Source: an uncultured Ruminiclostridium sp. (GTDB taxonomy: Bacteria; Bacillota; Clostridia; Oscillospirales; Ruminococcaceae). From it: a stretch of 64,000 nucleotides of DNA. The notes under the pieces were generated by a model, which was not told the origin of the DNA, made no database searches, and saw nothing but the letters and a program-made list of their open reading frames with translations. The translations under genes were made by a program, and so were the position numbers. The stretch spans positions 32,022 to 96,021 of the forward strand of contig CANQED010000011.1 of the NCBI GenBank assembly GCA_947594425.1, in the 5' to 3' direction. This document shows, piece by piece, positions 1 through 7,895 of the stretch; the stretch's first letter is position 1; each line of letters starts with the position of its first letter.

Positions 1-80
1 ATCCAGCCTAACGCGGCGGCAGCGCCGACAACGGCAAACACGCCGAGCAAGGCTAATCTTTTTGCTAAAGAAGTGCGCAT
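1..80 (-). CDS. N-terminus of an exported or membrane-anchored protein (partial)
   Basis: Reading leftward from an ATG at 80-78, the frame stays open to the window edge for 26 codons. It gives a short basic start (Arg-2, Lys-7, Arg-8) followed by an uninterrupted Leu/Val/Ala/Gly stretch, as expected of a signal peptide or first membrane segment. An AAAGG Shine-Dalgarno sits 7-8 nt upstream. It is divergent from the S1-domain gene at 231. The rest lies outside the window, so its function cannot be judged. Confidence 0.6.
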   Translation of the reverse strand, partial: MRTSLAKRLALLGVFAVVGAAAALGW

Positions 81-230
81 ATGGGGTATCCTTTCGATAT
101 AGACCTGTGATCGTATCTTTATTTTAGCAGAAAGACGGCATAAAATCAATACATATATTTAATTTGCCCGCAATTTTTTTGCAGAATAAAACCGCCCGCG
201 CGCTCATAAATATTGTAAAGGATATTATCA

Positions 231-1181
231 GTGAAAGGCACGGGATCGAAAATGACGGGATTTTTGCCCGAGGGCAGAAAAATTGACGAGAGAGAAAACG
301 TTCTTGCGTTGCGGGATATACGCTCTATAGAAAGAGCGGCCAAAAGCGGTATAATATGCGAGGCGGTCTGCGCGGTATGCGATACCGAGCACGACCTTTA
401 TGTAGATATGGGCTGTATGCGCGGAGTTATCAGCCGCAACGAGGGGGCGCTCGGCATAGAGGACGGCAGCACGCGGGACATAGCGCTTATCTCCCGCGTA
501 AGCAAGCCCGTCTGCTTTATAATAAAAGGCATAGACCGCTCGGGCAGCGAGCCTATAGCGGTGCTCTCGCGAAAGTCAGCGCAGCAGCGCGCCGTAGATG
601 AGTATATATCAAAGCTTGTCAGCGGGGACGTGATACCCGCGCGTGTGACGCACCTCGAGCAGTTCGGCTGCTTTGTGGATATAGGCTGCGGGCTGCCGTC
701 CATGATACCGATAGACGCTATCTCGGTATCGAGGATAACCCACCCGTCCGACCGCTTTACCGTGGGGCAGGACATTTTCGCGGCGGTAAAGGGGCGCGAC
801 GGCGGCAGGATATGCCTTACGCATAAAGAATTGCTCGGCACGTGGAGCGAGAACGCCCGCAAATTCTGCGCGGGGCAGACGGTGTCGGGGATAGTCCGCT
901 CGGTGGAGGATTATGGGATATTTGTGGAATTAGCTCCTAACCTCGCGGGGCTTGCGGAATTAAAAAGCGGGGTGTGCGCGGGCGATACCGCGAGCGTGTA
1001 CATAAAGGCTATGATACCCGAGAAGATGAAGATAAAGCTTATTATAGTAAGCGCGCACGCTGTGGACAAAGCGCCGCCCCCGCCCGAATATATGATAACC
1101 GAGGGCAGGATAGACCGCTGGGTGTATTCTACCCCTCAGGCGGCAAAGTATATAGCGACGGATTTTGCCGCGCTGAGATAA
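231..1181 (+). CDS. S1-domain RNA-binding protein (ribosomal protein S1-like)
   Basis: This 316-residue protein contains repeated S1 (OB-fold) RNA-binding modules. A degenerate copy lies around residues 40-110. Clear copies lie around 130-200 (V-x-H-L-E-Q-F-G-C-F-V-D-I-G) and 212-275 (V-R-S-V-E-D-Y-G-I-F-V-E-L). Such short multi-S1 proteins in Firmicutes are usually called ribosomal protein S1 homologues and are thought to bind single-stranded RNA or mRNA in the cytoplasm. The GTG at 231 has AAAGG at good spacing. An in-frame ATG at 252 is an alternative start. The gene ends about 20 nt before the promoter of the GH2 gene. The family is clear; the exact cellular role is not. Confidence 0.75.
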   Translation: MKGTGSKMTGFLPEGRKIDERENVLALRDIRSIERAAKSGIICEAVCAVCDTEHDLYVDMGCMRGVISRNEGALGIEDGSTRDIALISRVSKPVCFIIKGIDRSGSEPIAVLSRKSAQQRAVDEYISKLVSGDVIPARVTHLEQFGCFVDIGCGLPSMIPIDAISVSRITHPSDRFTVGQDIFAAVKGRDGGRICLTHKELLGTWSENARKFCAGQTVSGIVRSVEDYGIFVELAPNLAGLAELKSGVCAGDTASVYIKAMIPEKMKIKLIIVSAHAVDKAPPPPEYMITEGRIDRWVYSTPQAAKYIATDFAALR

Positions 1182-1198
1182 ATTAATACAAAAAGGTA

Positions 1199-1227
1199 TG
1201 GACAATCCTTAATATATCGTGTATAAT
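1199..1227 (+). promoter_or_regulatory. Promoter of the GH2 glycosidase gene
   Basis: TGGACA at 1199-1204 and TATAAT at 1222-1227 are separated by 17 nt, a near-consensus housekeeping sigma promoter. It lies 24 nt before the GH2 start codon, which has GAGAGGATGG as ribosome binding site. Confidence 0.7.
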
Positions 1228-1250
1228 GGTATCAGAGAGGATGGTGCGCC

Positions 1251-4200
1251 ATGAAAATATTATTTAATGACGGCTGGCAGTTTGCGCTGACAGAGCCAAA
1301 CAGCGACATATCCGCAATAGGCGGGGCGAGGTGGTATGACGTAGAATTGCCGCACGACTGGCTGATAAGCGACAGCAGCGCGCTGTACAAGTCGGGCTGC
1401 GGCTGGTATAAAAAGAGCTTTACACTAAGCGAGAAAGACTGCGGCGGGAGCGTCGTTATCTGCTTTGACGGGGTATATATGGACAGCACCGTCTATGTGA
1501 ATGATAAGACTGTCGGAGAATGGAAAAACGGCTATACCTCTTTTTCCTTTGATATAAGCGAATATGTACATGCGGGCGAGAACACCGTACTCGTAAGGGT
1601 AAATTATATCTCGCCCAATTCGCGCTGGTACAGCGGCGCGGGCATATACAGGAACGTATATCTCAGGCTTGCCGCAAAAAATTACATACTCACCGACGGA
1701 GTATATTTTAATGCCAAAGCGCCCGGGGCGCACTCGGGCGGCTGGCGCGTTACGATACAGACCGAGCTTAACGGGGACTTTGACGGGACGATAAAGCACA
1801 CGCTGACCGACGGCCAAGGCAGGGCGGCTGCGGATATAAGCGGCCCCGTAGCGGGGGACACCCACACCGTGAGATTTTACATCGATAATCCCGAGCTGTG
1901 GGATATAGAGTCTCCGACATTGTACACTCTTACTACCGAGATATACGACGCTGACGGCGATTTAGCCGATAGGGCGAAGAATAAGGTGGGCTTTCGCTAT
2001 ATACGGTTTGACCCGGGCTCGGGATTTTATTTAAATTCACGCAAGGTAAAGATAAAGGGCGTGTGCATGCACCACGATCTCGGCGCATTAGGCGCGGCAT
2101 TCAACCGCGACGCGGCAGAGCGTCAGCTCAAAATGCTGATAGATATGGGGGCTAACGCCATACGCACCTCTCACAATCCGCCCGCCCGCGAGGTGGTAGA
2201 ACTTTGCGACGAGTTAGGGCTGCTTGTGGACGACGAGTTTACCGATATGTGGGAAGAGCCCAAAACCGAGTACGACTACGCGAGATTTTTCCCCGAGTGG
2301 TATAAAAAGGACGTTGCCGCGTGGATACGCCGCGACCGCAATCACCCCTCGGTGATAATGTGGAGCATAGGCAACGAGATACACGACACCCATAAGAGTG
2401 AGCGCGGGCTTGAGGTGGCAAAAATGCTGTGCGACGAGATAGCCGTACACGACCGCTATGCAAACGCAAGACCGACGATAGGCTCTAATTATATGGGGTG
2501 GGAAAACGCGCAGAAGGTAGCGGATTATCTTAAGCTCGCGGGGTACAATTACGCCGAGAAGCTGTACAGGCAGCAGCACGCCGACAACCCATCGCGTTGT
2601 ATCTACGGCAGCGAGACCGCCTCTACCGTGCGATCGAGAGGCATATATCATATGCCCTACGACACCGCCCAGCTGACCCACTGCGATATGCAGTGCTCGG
2701 ATCTCGGCAACAGCGTGGTAAACTGGGGCGCGTCGCCCTTTTATTCATACGCCGAGGACAGGGACTGCCGCTTTTCGGCGGGGCAGTTCGTATGGACAGG
2801 CTTTGACTATATAGGCGAGCCCACGCCCTACAGCAGTAAAAATTCCTACTTCGGGATAATCGACACGGCGGGCTTTGCTAAAGCGTCTTACAGCTTTTAC
2901 CGCTCGGTGTGGAATAATAACAGCGAGCCGTTTATCTTTGTTATGCCCTACTGGGAAGCAAACGAGGGACAAGCCGTCGACGTTATCGCCTACAGCAATC
3001 TTCGCACGCTGGTGCTGTACGAGGACGACGTCGCGCACGGCATACGGCATATTAATCCCGAGACGGGTACAAGCGACGGCAAAAGGCTCTGTGCATGCTG
3101 GCGTATAAAATACTCGCGCGACAAGGTGATAACCGTATGCGGCTATCGCGGCAGCAAGCCCGACGGCGAGCCGACAGTAAAGCGGGTGCTGCGCGCGTTC
3201 GGCGACGCAGAGAGCATTGTGCTCTCTCCCGAAAATGATAAGATAAAGGCGGACGGCAGATCGCTCGCGTTTATCGATATTTCCGCCGTAGATAAAGACG
3301 GTAGGGAAGTGCCAAACGCCAACAACCGCATAAGGGTCACGGTGTCGGGCGCGGGGCGGCTGGTCGGACTCGACAACGGCGACAGCACCGACTATGACAG
3401 CTATAAGGGCGACAACCGCCGTATGTTCTCGGGAAAATTGCTCGCAATAGTACAAGCCACCCTTGACAGCGGGGAGATAATCGTCACCGCCGAGGGCAAG
3501 GGATTAAAAAGCGCGTCGACCGTATTATACAGCGAAAAGTGCGATATTCCCCGGGGAATAAGCGTGGTCCTGACCCCGCCGAAAGCCGAGTACGTCCCCG
3601 AGCTGCCGGTAAGGCGGATAGAGCTTATCGACAAGGGCAACCGCAGACTTTATCCAAAGCGCCCCGAGAGAAAAGTCCGCGTTATTTTGCACCCCGAAAA
3701 CGCCGACTATAAGGACGTTACCTTTATGTGCTGCTCTGACAGCGGCGAGGTAATAAACTTTGCCGAGGCGGCGGATTATGACGGCGAATATGTGACCGTA
3801 AGGGCAAAGGGCGACGGCGATTTTCGCCTGCGCGCATGCTGCAATAACGGCAAGGACGCGCCGAGTGTATTCTCTGACCTTGAGTATAAAATAAGGGGTA
3901 TGGGCAGCGCGGTGATAGACGCGTTCAGCCTAACCGCGGCGACGTTGTGCAATTATTCCGACCGACCGCAGAATAATATCGGCGGCGGGGCATACGGGCT
4001 TGACGGCAGAGCGGTGCTGGGCTTTTACAGTATGGATTTCGGCAGCGCGGGCGCGGACAAGCTGACGGTATATGTCGGCAACTGCTCGCCCGACAGGCTG
4101 TACGCGCGGCTTTATATCGGCGACCCCGAGAAAGGCGGCAGGCAGGTCGGCGAATTTGACCTAAAATATAATAACGGCTGGGACAAGGGCTATCCGCAGG

Positions 4201-4661
4201 AGTTCGAGCTGCCCGAAATTATAAAGGGCATAAACGATATTTATATAGAAATCGGCGGCGGGTGCATTTTCGGCGGGATAAGCTTCTCCCCGAATGAGCG
4301 CGCATATAAGCTGAATTTCGCCGCCGACTGCGACAAGCTGTACGGAGACGATTATTCGGTAGAGGGAAAGCGCGTGTGCGGCATAGGAAATAACGTCGTG
4401 CTGGAATACGGCGGCATGGACTTTAAGCAGGGCGCGGATAAGCTTACTATAACGGGGCGCACCCCGCTGGATCAAAACACGATACAATTGCGCACGACTG
4501 GCGCTGACGGCGCGCAAAAGACGCAGATACTCGAATTCTCGCACAGTGACGAGTATACCTCGATAACCTTTGATATAGAAACGCTAAGCGGGGTGAACGA
4601 TATAAGCTTTGTGTTCTTGCCCGGGGCTAACTTTGATATGGAGAGCTTTAAATTTGAATAA
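1251..4661 (+). CDS. Glycoside hydrolase family 2 protein (beta-galactosidase-like)
   Basis: A 1136-residue GH2 enzyme that should hydrolyse a beta-linked glycoside. The N-terminal sugar-binding jelly roll (residues 5-150, with HDWLI at 35-39) is followed by an immunoglobulin-like domain and a TIM barrel. The barrel has the acid/base glutamate in G-N-E (E376) and the likely nucleophile in G-S-E-T-A-S (E455). Residues about 560-790 look like the DUF4982/Ig-like tail common in this family. Two related beta-rich modules follow (about 880-1020 and 1025-1136), possibly carbohydrate-binding. No signal peptide is visible, so it may act on imported oligosaccharides. The 3' end recurs at 15155-15496. 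Substrate specificity cannot be told from sequence alone. Confidence 0.85.
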   Translation: MKILFNDGWQFALTEPNSDISAIGGARWYDVELPHDWLISDSSALYKSGCGWYKKSFTLSEKDCGGSVVICFDGVYMDSTVYVNDKTVGEWKNGYTSFSFDISEYVHAGENTVLVRVNYISPNSRWYSGAGIYRNVYLRLAAKNYILTDGVYFNAKAPGAHSGGWRVTIQTELNGDFDGTIKHTLTDGQGRAAADISGPVAGDTHTVRFYIDNPELWDIESPTLYTLTTEIYDADGDLADRAKNKVGFRYIRFDPGSGFYLNSRKVKIKGVCMHHDLGALGAAFNRDAAERQLKMLIDMGANAIRTSHNPPAREVVELCDELGLLVDDEFTDMWEEPKTEYDYARFFPEWYKKDVAAWIRRDRNHPSVIMWSIGNEIHDTHKSERGLEVAKMLCDEIAVHDRYANARPTIGSNYMGWENAQKVADYLKLAGYNYAEKLYRQQHADNPSRCIYGSETASTVRSRGIYHMPYDTAQLTHCDMQCSDLGNSVVNWGASPFYSYAEDRDCRFSAGQFVWTGFDYIGEPTPYSSKNSYFGIIDTAGFAKASYSFYRSVWNNNSEPFIFVMPYWEANEGQAVDVIAYSNLRTLVLYEDDVAHGIRHINPETGTSDGKRLCACWRIKYSRDKVITVCGYRGSKPDGEPTVKRVLRAFGDAESIVLSPENDKIKADGRSLAFIDISAVDKDGREVPNANNRIRVTVSGAGRLVGLDNGDSTDYDSYKGDNRRMFSGKLLAIVQATLDSGEIIVTAEGKGLKSASTVLYSEKCDIPRGISVVLTPPKAEYVPELPVRRIELIDKGNRRLYPKRPERKVRVILHPENADYKDVTFMCCSDSGEVINFAEAADYDGEYVTVRAKGDGDFRLRACCNNGKDAPSVFSDLEYKIRGMGSAVIDAFSLTAATLCNYSDRPQNNIGGGAYGLDGRAVLGFYSMDFGSAGADKLTVYVGNCSPDRLYARLYIGDPEKGGRQVGEFDLKYNNGWDKGYPQEFELPEIIKGINDIYIEIGGGCIFGGISFSPNERAYKLNFAADCDKLYGDDYSVEGKRVCGIGNNVVLEYGGMDFKQGADKLTITGRTPLDQNTIQLRTTGADGAQKTQILEFSHSDEYTSITFDIETLSGVNDISFVFLPGANFDMESFKFE

Positions 4662-4762
4662 ACTAACGCCGGTTTTGATGAGAGGTCAAGACCGGCGGGT
4701 TTTATACCGTATTATTTATGTGTACCTTATAAAGCAAAAATGTCGTCACGGACGTAGTCCGC
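4320..4762 (+). repeat. Left copy of the GH2-tail direct repeat
   Basis: The last ~340 bases of the GH2 gene, its terminator and part of the following spacer match 15155-15574 in the same orientation. By eye there are about 20 substitutions over the first 385 bases, mostly at third codon positions, and one deletion of about 28 nt in the right copy after the terminator. The two copies enclose the accessory island. Confidence 0.85.
4667..4702 (+). terminator. Terminator of the GH2 gene
   Basis: A 12-bp stem with one G-U pair (CGCCGGTTTTGA against TCAAGACCGGCG, 4667-4697) is followed by a short T-rich tail. The same structure follows the repeat copy at 15502. Confidence 0.8.
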
Positions 4763-4916
4763 GACGACGTGGTGGTGCGTATATTATAACGAGCTTGATA
4801 AAATCACATTTTTACCGGTACAGAACAACCCATATTCAAACTCAACTTTACCGCATCGCACATTTTTGTTTTCAGCCGGACAGCAATATAATTAAGCCGC
4901 AAAGGAGGTATTGCAT

Positions 4917-5213
4917 ATGAAAGATAATTTAAAAGGGGTAGGAATTTGGGGACAAAAGCACTATCGATACTTGAAAGAAAACCATCCAACTACCATAAAC
5001 GTTATGCGGATGAACGATACATTAAATTCGTATCTGCACAAAGTGAACGATCAGGCTAATGAAATGTGTTTTCAGTTGGTAAAACAACTCGCTAAGTAGG
5101 AAGGCGTCACAAAAGAAGTGAAACTCCGCGACCAATTGTCGCAGGGTGACGCCATGAACAGCATTCGTGACTGGGTCAATGAGTTTGTTCTAAACGAGGT
5201 TATTTTTGCATGA
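4917..5213 (+). pseudogene. TnpV-family transposon protein, broken by an in-frame amber codon
   Basis: From ATG 4917 (AAAGGAGG at 4901-4908) the frame reads W-G-x-x-H-x-R-Y-L-K-E ... L-N-x-Y-L-x-x-V-N-D-Q-A-x-E-M ... L-V-K-Q-L-A-K. It then meets TAG at 5097-5099 and continues in the same frame for 37 more codons, E-G-V-T-K-E ... N-S-I-R ... N-E-V-I-F-A, to TGA at 5211-5213. Both halves match the TnpV family as I know it, where this region is continuous and about 100-120 residues long. A sense codon has probably become TAG. The small DUF6809 partner overlaps the end by an ATGA. This marks the left end of the island as a transposon-type remnant. Confidence 0.7.
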
Positions 5214-5479
5214 CATTCCTTGAAAATCTTTGGTATGGAAACATCAACCCACACGAAAAATTACTGAGCGGAAACAGCAATTTCAAACACCTGCTCCACC
5301 TTACGGGCAAAAACCGTGATAAACTCACCGACATCTTCACCAAACCGCAAAGGGAGACTCTCGAACAATATGGCGAGATGTATCCCTACGCGGAACAAGC
5401 TGCGTTTAAATACGGGTTCGCGCTTAACGTCAGGCTCATAATGAAAAGCGTTTTTATAAAATCAAACAAATCCGAATAA
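5210..5479 (+). CDS. DUF6809-like small protein, TnpV partner
   Basis: An 89-residue protein starting M-T-F-L-E-N-L-W-Y-G-N-I-N-P and ending in an F-x-Y-G-F-x-L-N-V-R-L-I-M-K helix. This is the pattern of the DUF6809 family usually found beside tnpV in Clostridia transposons. The start overlaps the end of the TnpV frame (ATGA at 5210-5213), showing former translational coupling. No biochemical function is known for the family. The frame is intact, although its partner is broken. Confidence 0.6.
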   Translation: MTFLENLWYGNINPHEKLLSGNSNFKHLLHLTGKNRDKLTDIFTKPQRETLEQYGEMYPYAEQAAFKYGFALNVRLIMKSVFIKSNKSE

Positions 5480-5536
5480 TAGCAAGGTAAACGGCCGCTT
5501 TTTAATAGATATCAATTATCAATATCTTACATTGTT

Positions 5537-5944
5537 CTATGTGACCTTGTCAATATTTTCAACTAGCATCTTTCTAAAGGCAGGGATATTTGCAAAGTTA
5601 TCATCTGCTGGAACAACCTCTGTAATAATTTCTTCATTTTCTTCGTCAAATAACATTAGACCGACTCCATTTTCTTTGAGTGCACTAAGTAAAAGCGGTG
5701 TTATTTTTCTTTTGGGAAGACAAATGTATGACTTATCCGCTCCAAGCTTATGATTAATTGCTTGTTCAATGGCTTGACGCCATTTGCTGATTTTGAACTC
5801 AACTGATATTATTACACCATTATAATCCACCAGTATAACATCAATGCAACGAGAAAGAAAGGGAACTTCTTGTTTCACGGTTTTATACTGAGATAATCCT
5901 GATAAATAAGTAAAGCCTTTTGCCATCATTTCCGTTTCTAACAT
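5537..5944 (-). CDS. Small PD-(D/E)XK nuclease-like protein, last gene of the SIR2 operon
   Basis: A 135-residue protein. Residues 35-51 form I-D-V-I-L-V-D ... I-S-V-E-F-K, with D35, E49 and K51 spaced as in the PD-(D/E)XK nuclease core, and a preceding E26. Helices after the strand (W-R-Q-A-I-E-Q-A-I) fit the same fold. It could be a small nuclease or a DNA/RNA-binding relative. The ATG directly abuts the TAG of the upstream Panacea-like gene, so the two are translationally coupled. I do not recognise a named family. Confidence 0.5.
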   Translation of the reverse strand: MLETEMMAKGFTYLSGLSQYKTVKQEVPFLSRCIDVILVDYNGVIISVEFKISKWRQAIEQAINHKLGADKSYICLPKRKITPLLLSALKENGVGLMLFDEENEEIITEVVPADDNFANIPAFRKMLVENIDKVT

Positions 5945-6541
5945 CTAATCATTCTCCTCGCTAAGATATCGATTAGCTATAATCGAATTCTTTGCTTCTT
6001 CTGGATATTGTTTATATACATACCGAAGCAGAGAGTCAAGTGATATTTTATTAATTTGAGCCTTGAAGGCTGTTAATTTATCAATTTGAGTTTGGGTAAA
6101 AAGTGGCCATATCTTTTCAGAAACATAGTTGAGACCGCTTTGAGACAATGAATATGACAATTCAAAAGAAACTTCATCTTCATCGAAAGACGCGTCATTC
6201 CATTCGTCAGTTTCATCAAAGACGTCTTTGCTTTCCACTTTATCCACTACAGAAAGCGGTATGCTCGTCTCCTTGGTTTCTACCATTCCTATTGCCTCAA
6301 AAAATGAAAGATCTTCAAACATTTGCCTGCTAAATGGGCCAAAAAAGTACGGTTCAAAAGAAGGAAGCTCTATTTGCAGTGTGTCTTCAAAAAAACGGGA
6401 ATACAGTTGCTTTTCAAAAAGAAACATCATTTTAGTAAGTTTAGTTCGCCCTACGATAGGCTCATTGAAAACAGAACCAATGCCAGGTGAATATAAAAAA
6501 GCCAAAAGCAAATCTTTTCCATTCATTTCTTTTTTGTTCAT
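5945..6541 (-). CDS. Panacea/SocA-like protein, third gene of the SIR2 operon
   Basis: A 198-residue protein. Its first half reads G-R-T-K-L-T-K-M-M-F-L-F-E-K-Q-L ... F-E-P-Y-F-F-G-P-F-S, then a conserved E-D-L. This resembles the Panacea (SocA-like, DUF4065) antitoxin domain, which neutralises diverse toxins. The middle (about 105-135) is very acidic and probably disordered. Its ATG overlaps the stop of the SIR2-like gene (ATGA, 6538-6541) and its TAG abuts the next start. In this position it could control the SIR2-like effector or the small nuclease-like protein. Family assignment is by motif only. Confidence 0.5.
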   Translation of the reverse strand: MNKKEMNGKDLLLAFLYSPGIGSVFNEPIVGRTKLTKMMFLFEKQLYSRFFEDTLQIELPSFEPYFFGPFSRQMFEDLSFFEAIGMVETKETSIPLSVVDKVESKDVFDETDEWNDASFDEDEVSFELSYSLSQSGLNYVSEKIWPLFTQTQIDKLTAFKAQINKISLDSLLRYVYKQYPEEAKNSIIANRYLSEEND

Positions 6542-7890
6542 GATTGACCTCCTAACCTTTCAAGAAAGTTGCTGAAGCCTTTATAGTTATATTTAACTCT
6601 TTCTTTGCCGAAAAAACTATTATATCTATATTCAGGTAAAGACAATCTTTCTAAAATCTGATTTACAGTATCATCAGAACAACGACTATCATTTAATACC
6701 AATCTATAATAGTTTGGATCGTTGGATTCAGTCAAAACTACAGTGATATCAGCTGAATCCTTTACGGATTTTTTTAACAAGCATCTCAATTCAAAGTCTG
6801 CGTCTGGAAAAGAATAACCAATAAAAACTATATGATCAGCTTCGCTTATATCGATAAATGCATTATGCCAGATGTTTTTTAGATTCAGATTTTCTAACGA
6901 TTTCATAAACGTCGGCGTTATAATCAAACTTCTAAGCATGGGAGCAGCCTTATTATCTGAAAGTATGCAATAAGGACATTTAGCGCCTACGAATTCCTCA
7001 TACGCAATTTCACTTTCATAGTCAGTGAAAATACGTCCACATTTAGGACATTCAAGCCACGCTAACGATCCATGCATTTTTAGAATTTTTATATTTTTAT
7101 GTCCCTTTGCTTTGATATGTGTTGAAGGAATGTGCTTATCTGCATTTTTATAATCGTAGTCATAGAAACATAAATCCGGATATACTCTTTGCTGATTCTT
7201 GGAAAGATTCGAATTGTACTCTTTGCATTGACGAGCCAGAATACGTTCCAGCACATCATCCCAATTCATTGTAACAACAGCAAGAGTGTCTTCTTTCTGA
7301 GAAGATGAAAGCCGTTTGTTCAACAAATATTTAGAAAAAAGCTCATAATCAGATGCATCATGTGATTCATTTATAGCAAATGCCATGGCATAAATAATAC
7401 ACATTTTTAATTTGTTGTGTATATCAGCCATATTTTGCGGAGAAAATAATCTAAAGTGTTCGCGCTCGGTAGCCACATTATCAAAAATAGTAAACAAATC
7501 CTCAAGAGAAACATTGATAGATTTAACAATATTATAAGCTTTTTTTAATACAGCATCCTTTTCTATACGTTCGCTTACGCTATTCTCATTAATCAGATGT
7601 GCCTGTTCTAGTGCGATTTTATATTCAGTTTCCTTATCTGTTGTAGAGAAACTTGAAACAATAAAACTGCCAAGCTCTTGTCGATACTGGTCAAATGTTG
7701 AATAAAACGATAATAGTCTCTGTAGCCTTTCGTTGATTTCGAACGAAAGAAAATCATCAGATTGTGGGTCGTTAGATAAAGAATTGCGATCTAAAGAGAA
7801 AACATGCTTGAGTATGCCGGCTTGCGTTGGCAGGTTTGCCGAGGCAGAGGCTCCGGCGCCAAGGATAAATACTGTCTTTTCTGCGTCCAT
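6538..7890 (-). CDS. SIR2-like domain protein with zinc ribbon
   Basis: A 450-residue SIR2-fold protein, probably an NAD+-binding or NAD+-cleaving effector. It shows the Rossmann start F-I-L-G-A-G-A-S (8-15), the catalytic-site pattern N-W-D-D, H-G-S, and two Cys-x2-Cys pairs (C-P-K-C and C-P-Y-C) forming a zinc ribbon. It also has a late F-I-G-Y-S-F-P-D-A-D-F-E motif, all usual in bacterial SIR2_2 proteins of defence systems. I place the start at 7890, 5 nt after the preceding stop, because GGAGG at 7901-7905 serves it. A longer reading from 7929 is possible. Antiphage SIR2 proteins typically deplete NAD+ on infection; that role here is inference. Confidence 0.75.
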   Translation of the reverse strand: MDAEKTVFILGAGASASANLPTQAGILKHVFSLDRNSLSNDPQSDDFLSFEINERLQRLLSFYSTFDQYRQELGSFIVSSFSTTDKETEYKIALEQAHLINENSVSERIEKDAVLKKAYNIVKSINVSLEDLFTIFDNVATEREHFRLFSPQNMADIHNKLKMCIIYAMAFAINESHDASDYELFSKYLLNKRLSSSQKEDTLAVVTMNWDDVLERILARQCKEYNSNLSKNQQRVYPDLCFYDYDYKNADKHIPSTHIKAKGHKNIKILKMHGSLAWLECPKCGRIFTDYESEIAYEEFVGAKCPYCILSDNKAAPMLRSLIITPTFMKSLENLNLKNIWHNAFIDISEADHIVFIGYSFPDADFELRCLLKKSVKDSADITVVLTESNDPNYYRLVLNDSRCSDDTVNQILERLSLPEYRYNSFFGKERVKYNYKGFSNFLERLGGQS

Positions 7891-7895
7891 GTTTT

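Noticed and set aside
5097..5099. TAG in TnpV as a recoded (pyrrolysine-type) codon
   Set aside because: TAG is used as an ordinary stop in neighbouring genes (for example at 37346 and 5945) and no recoding signal is visible; a nonsense mutation is simpler.
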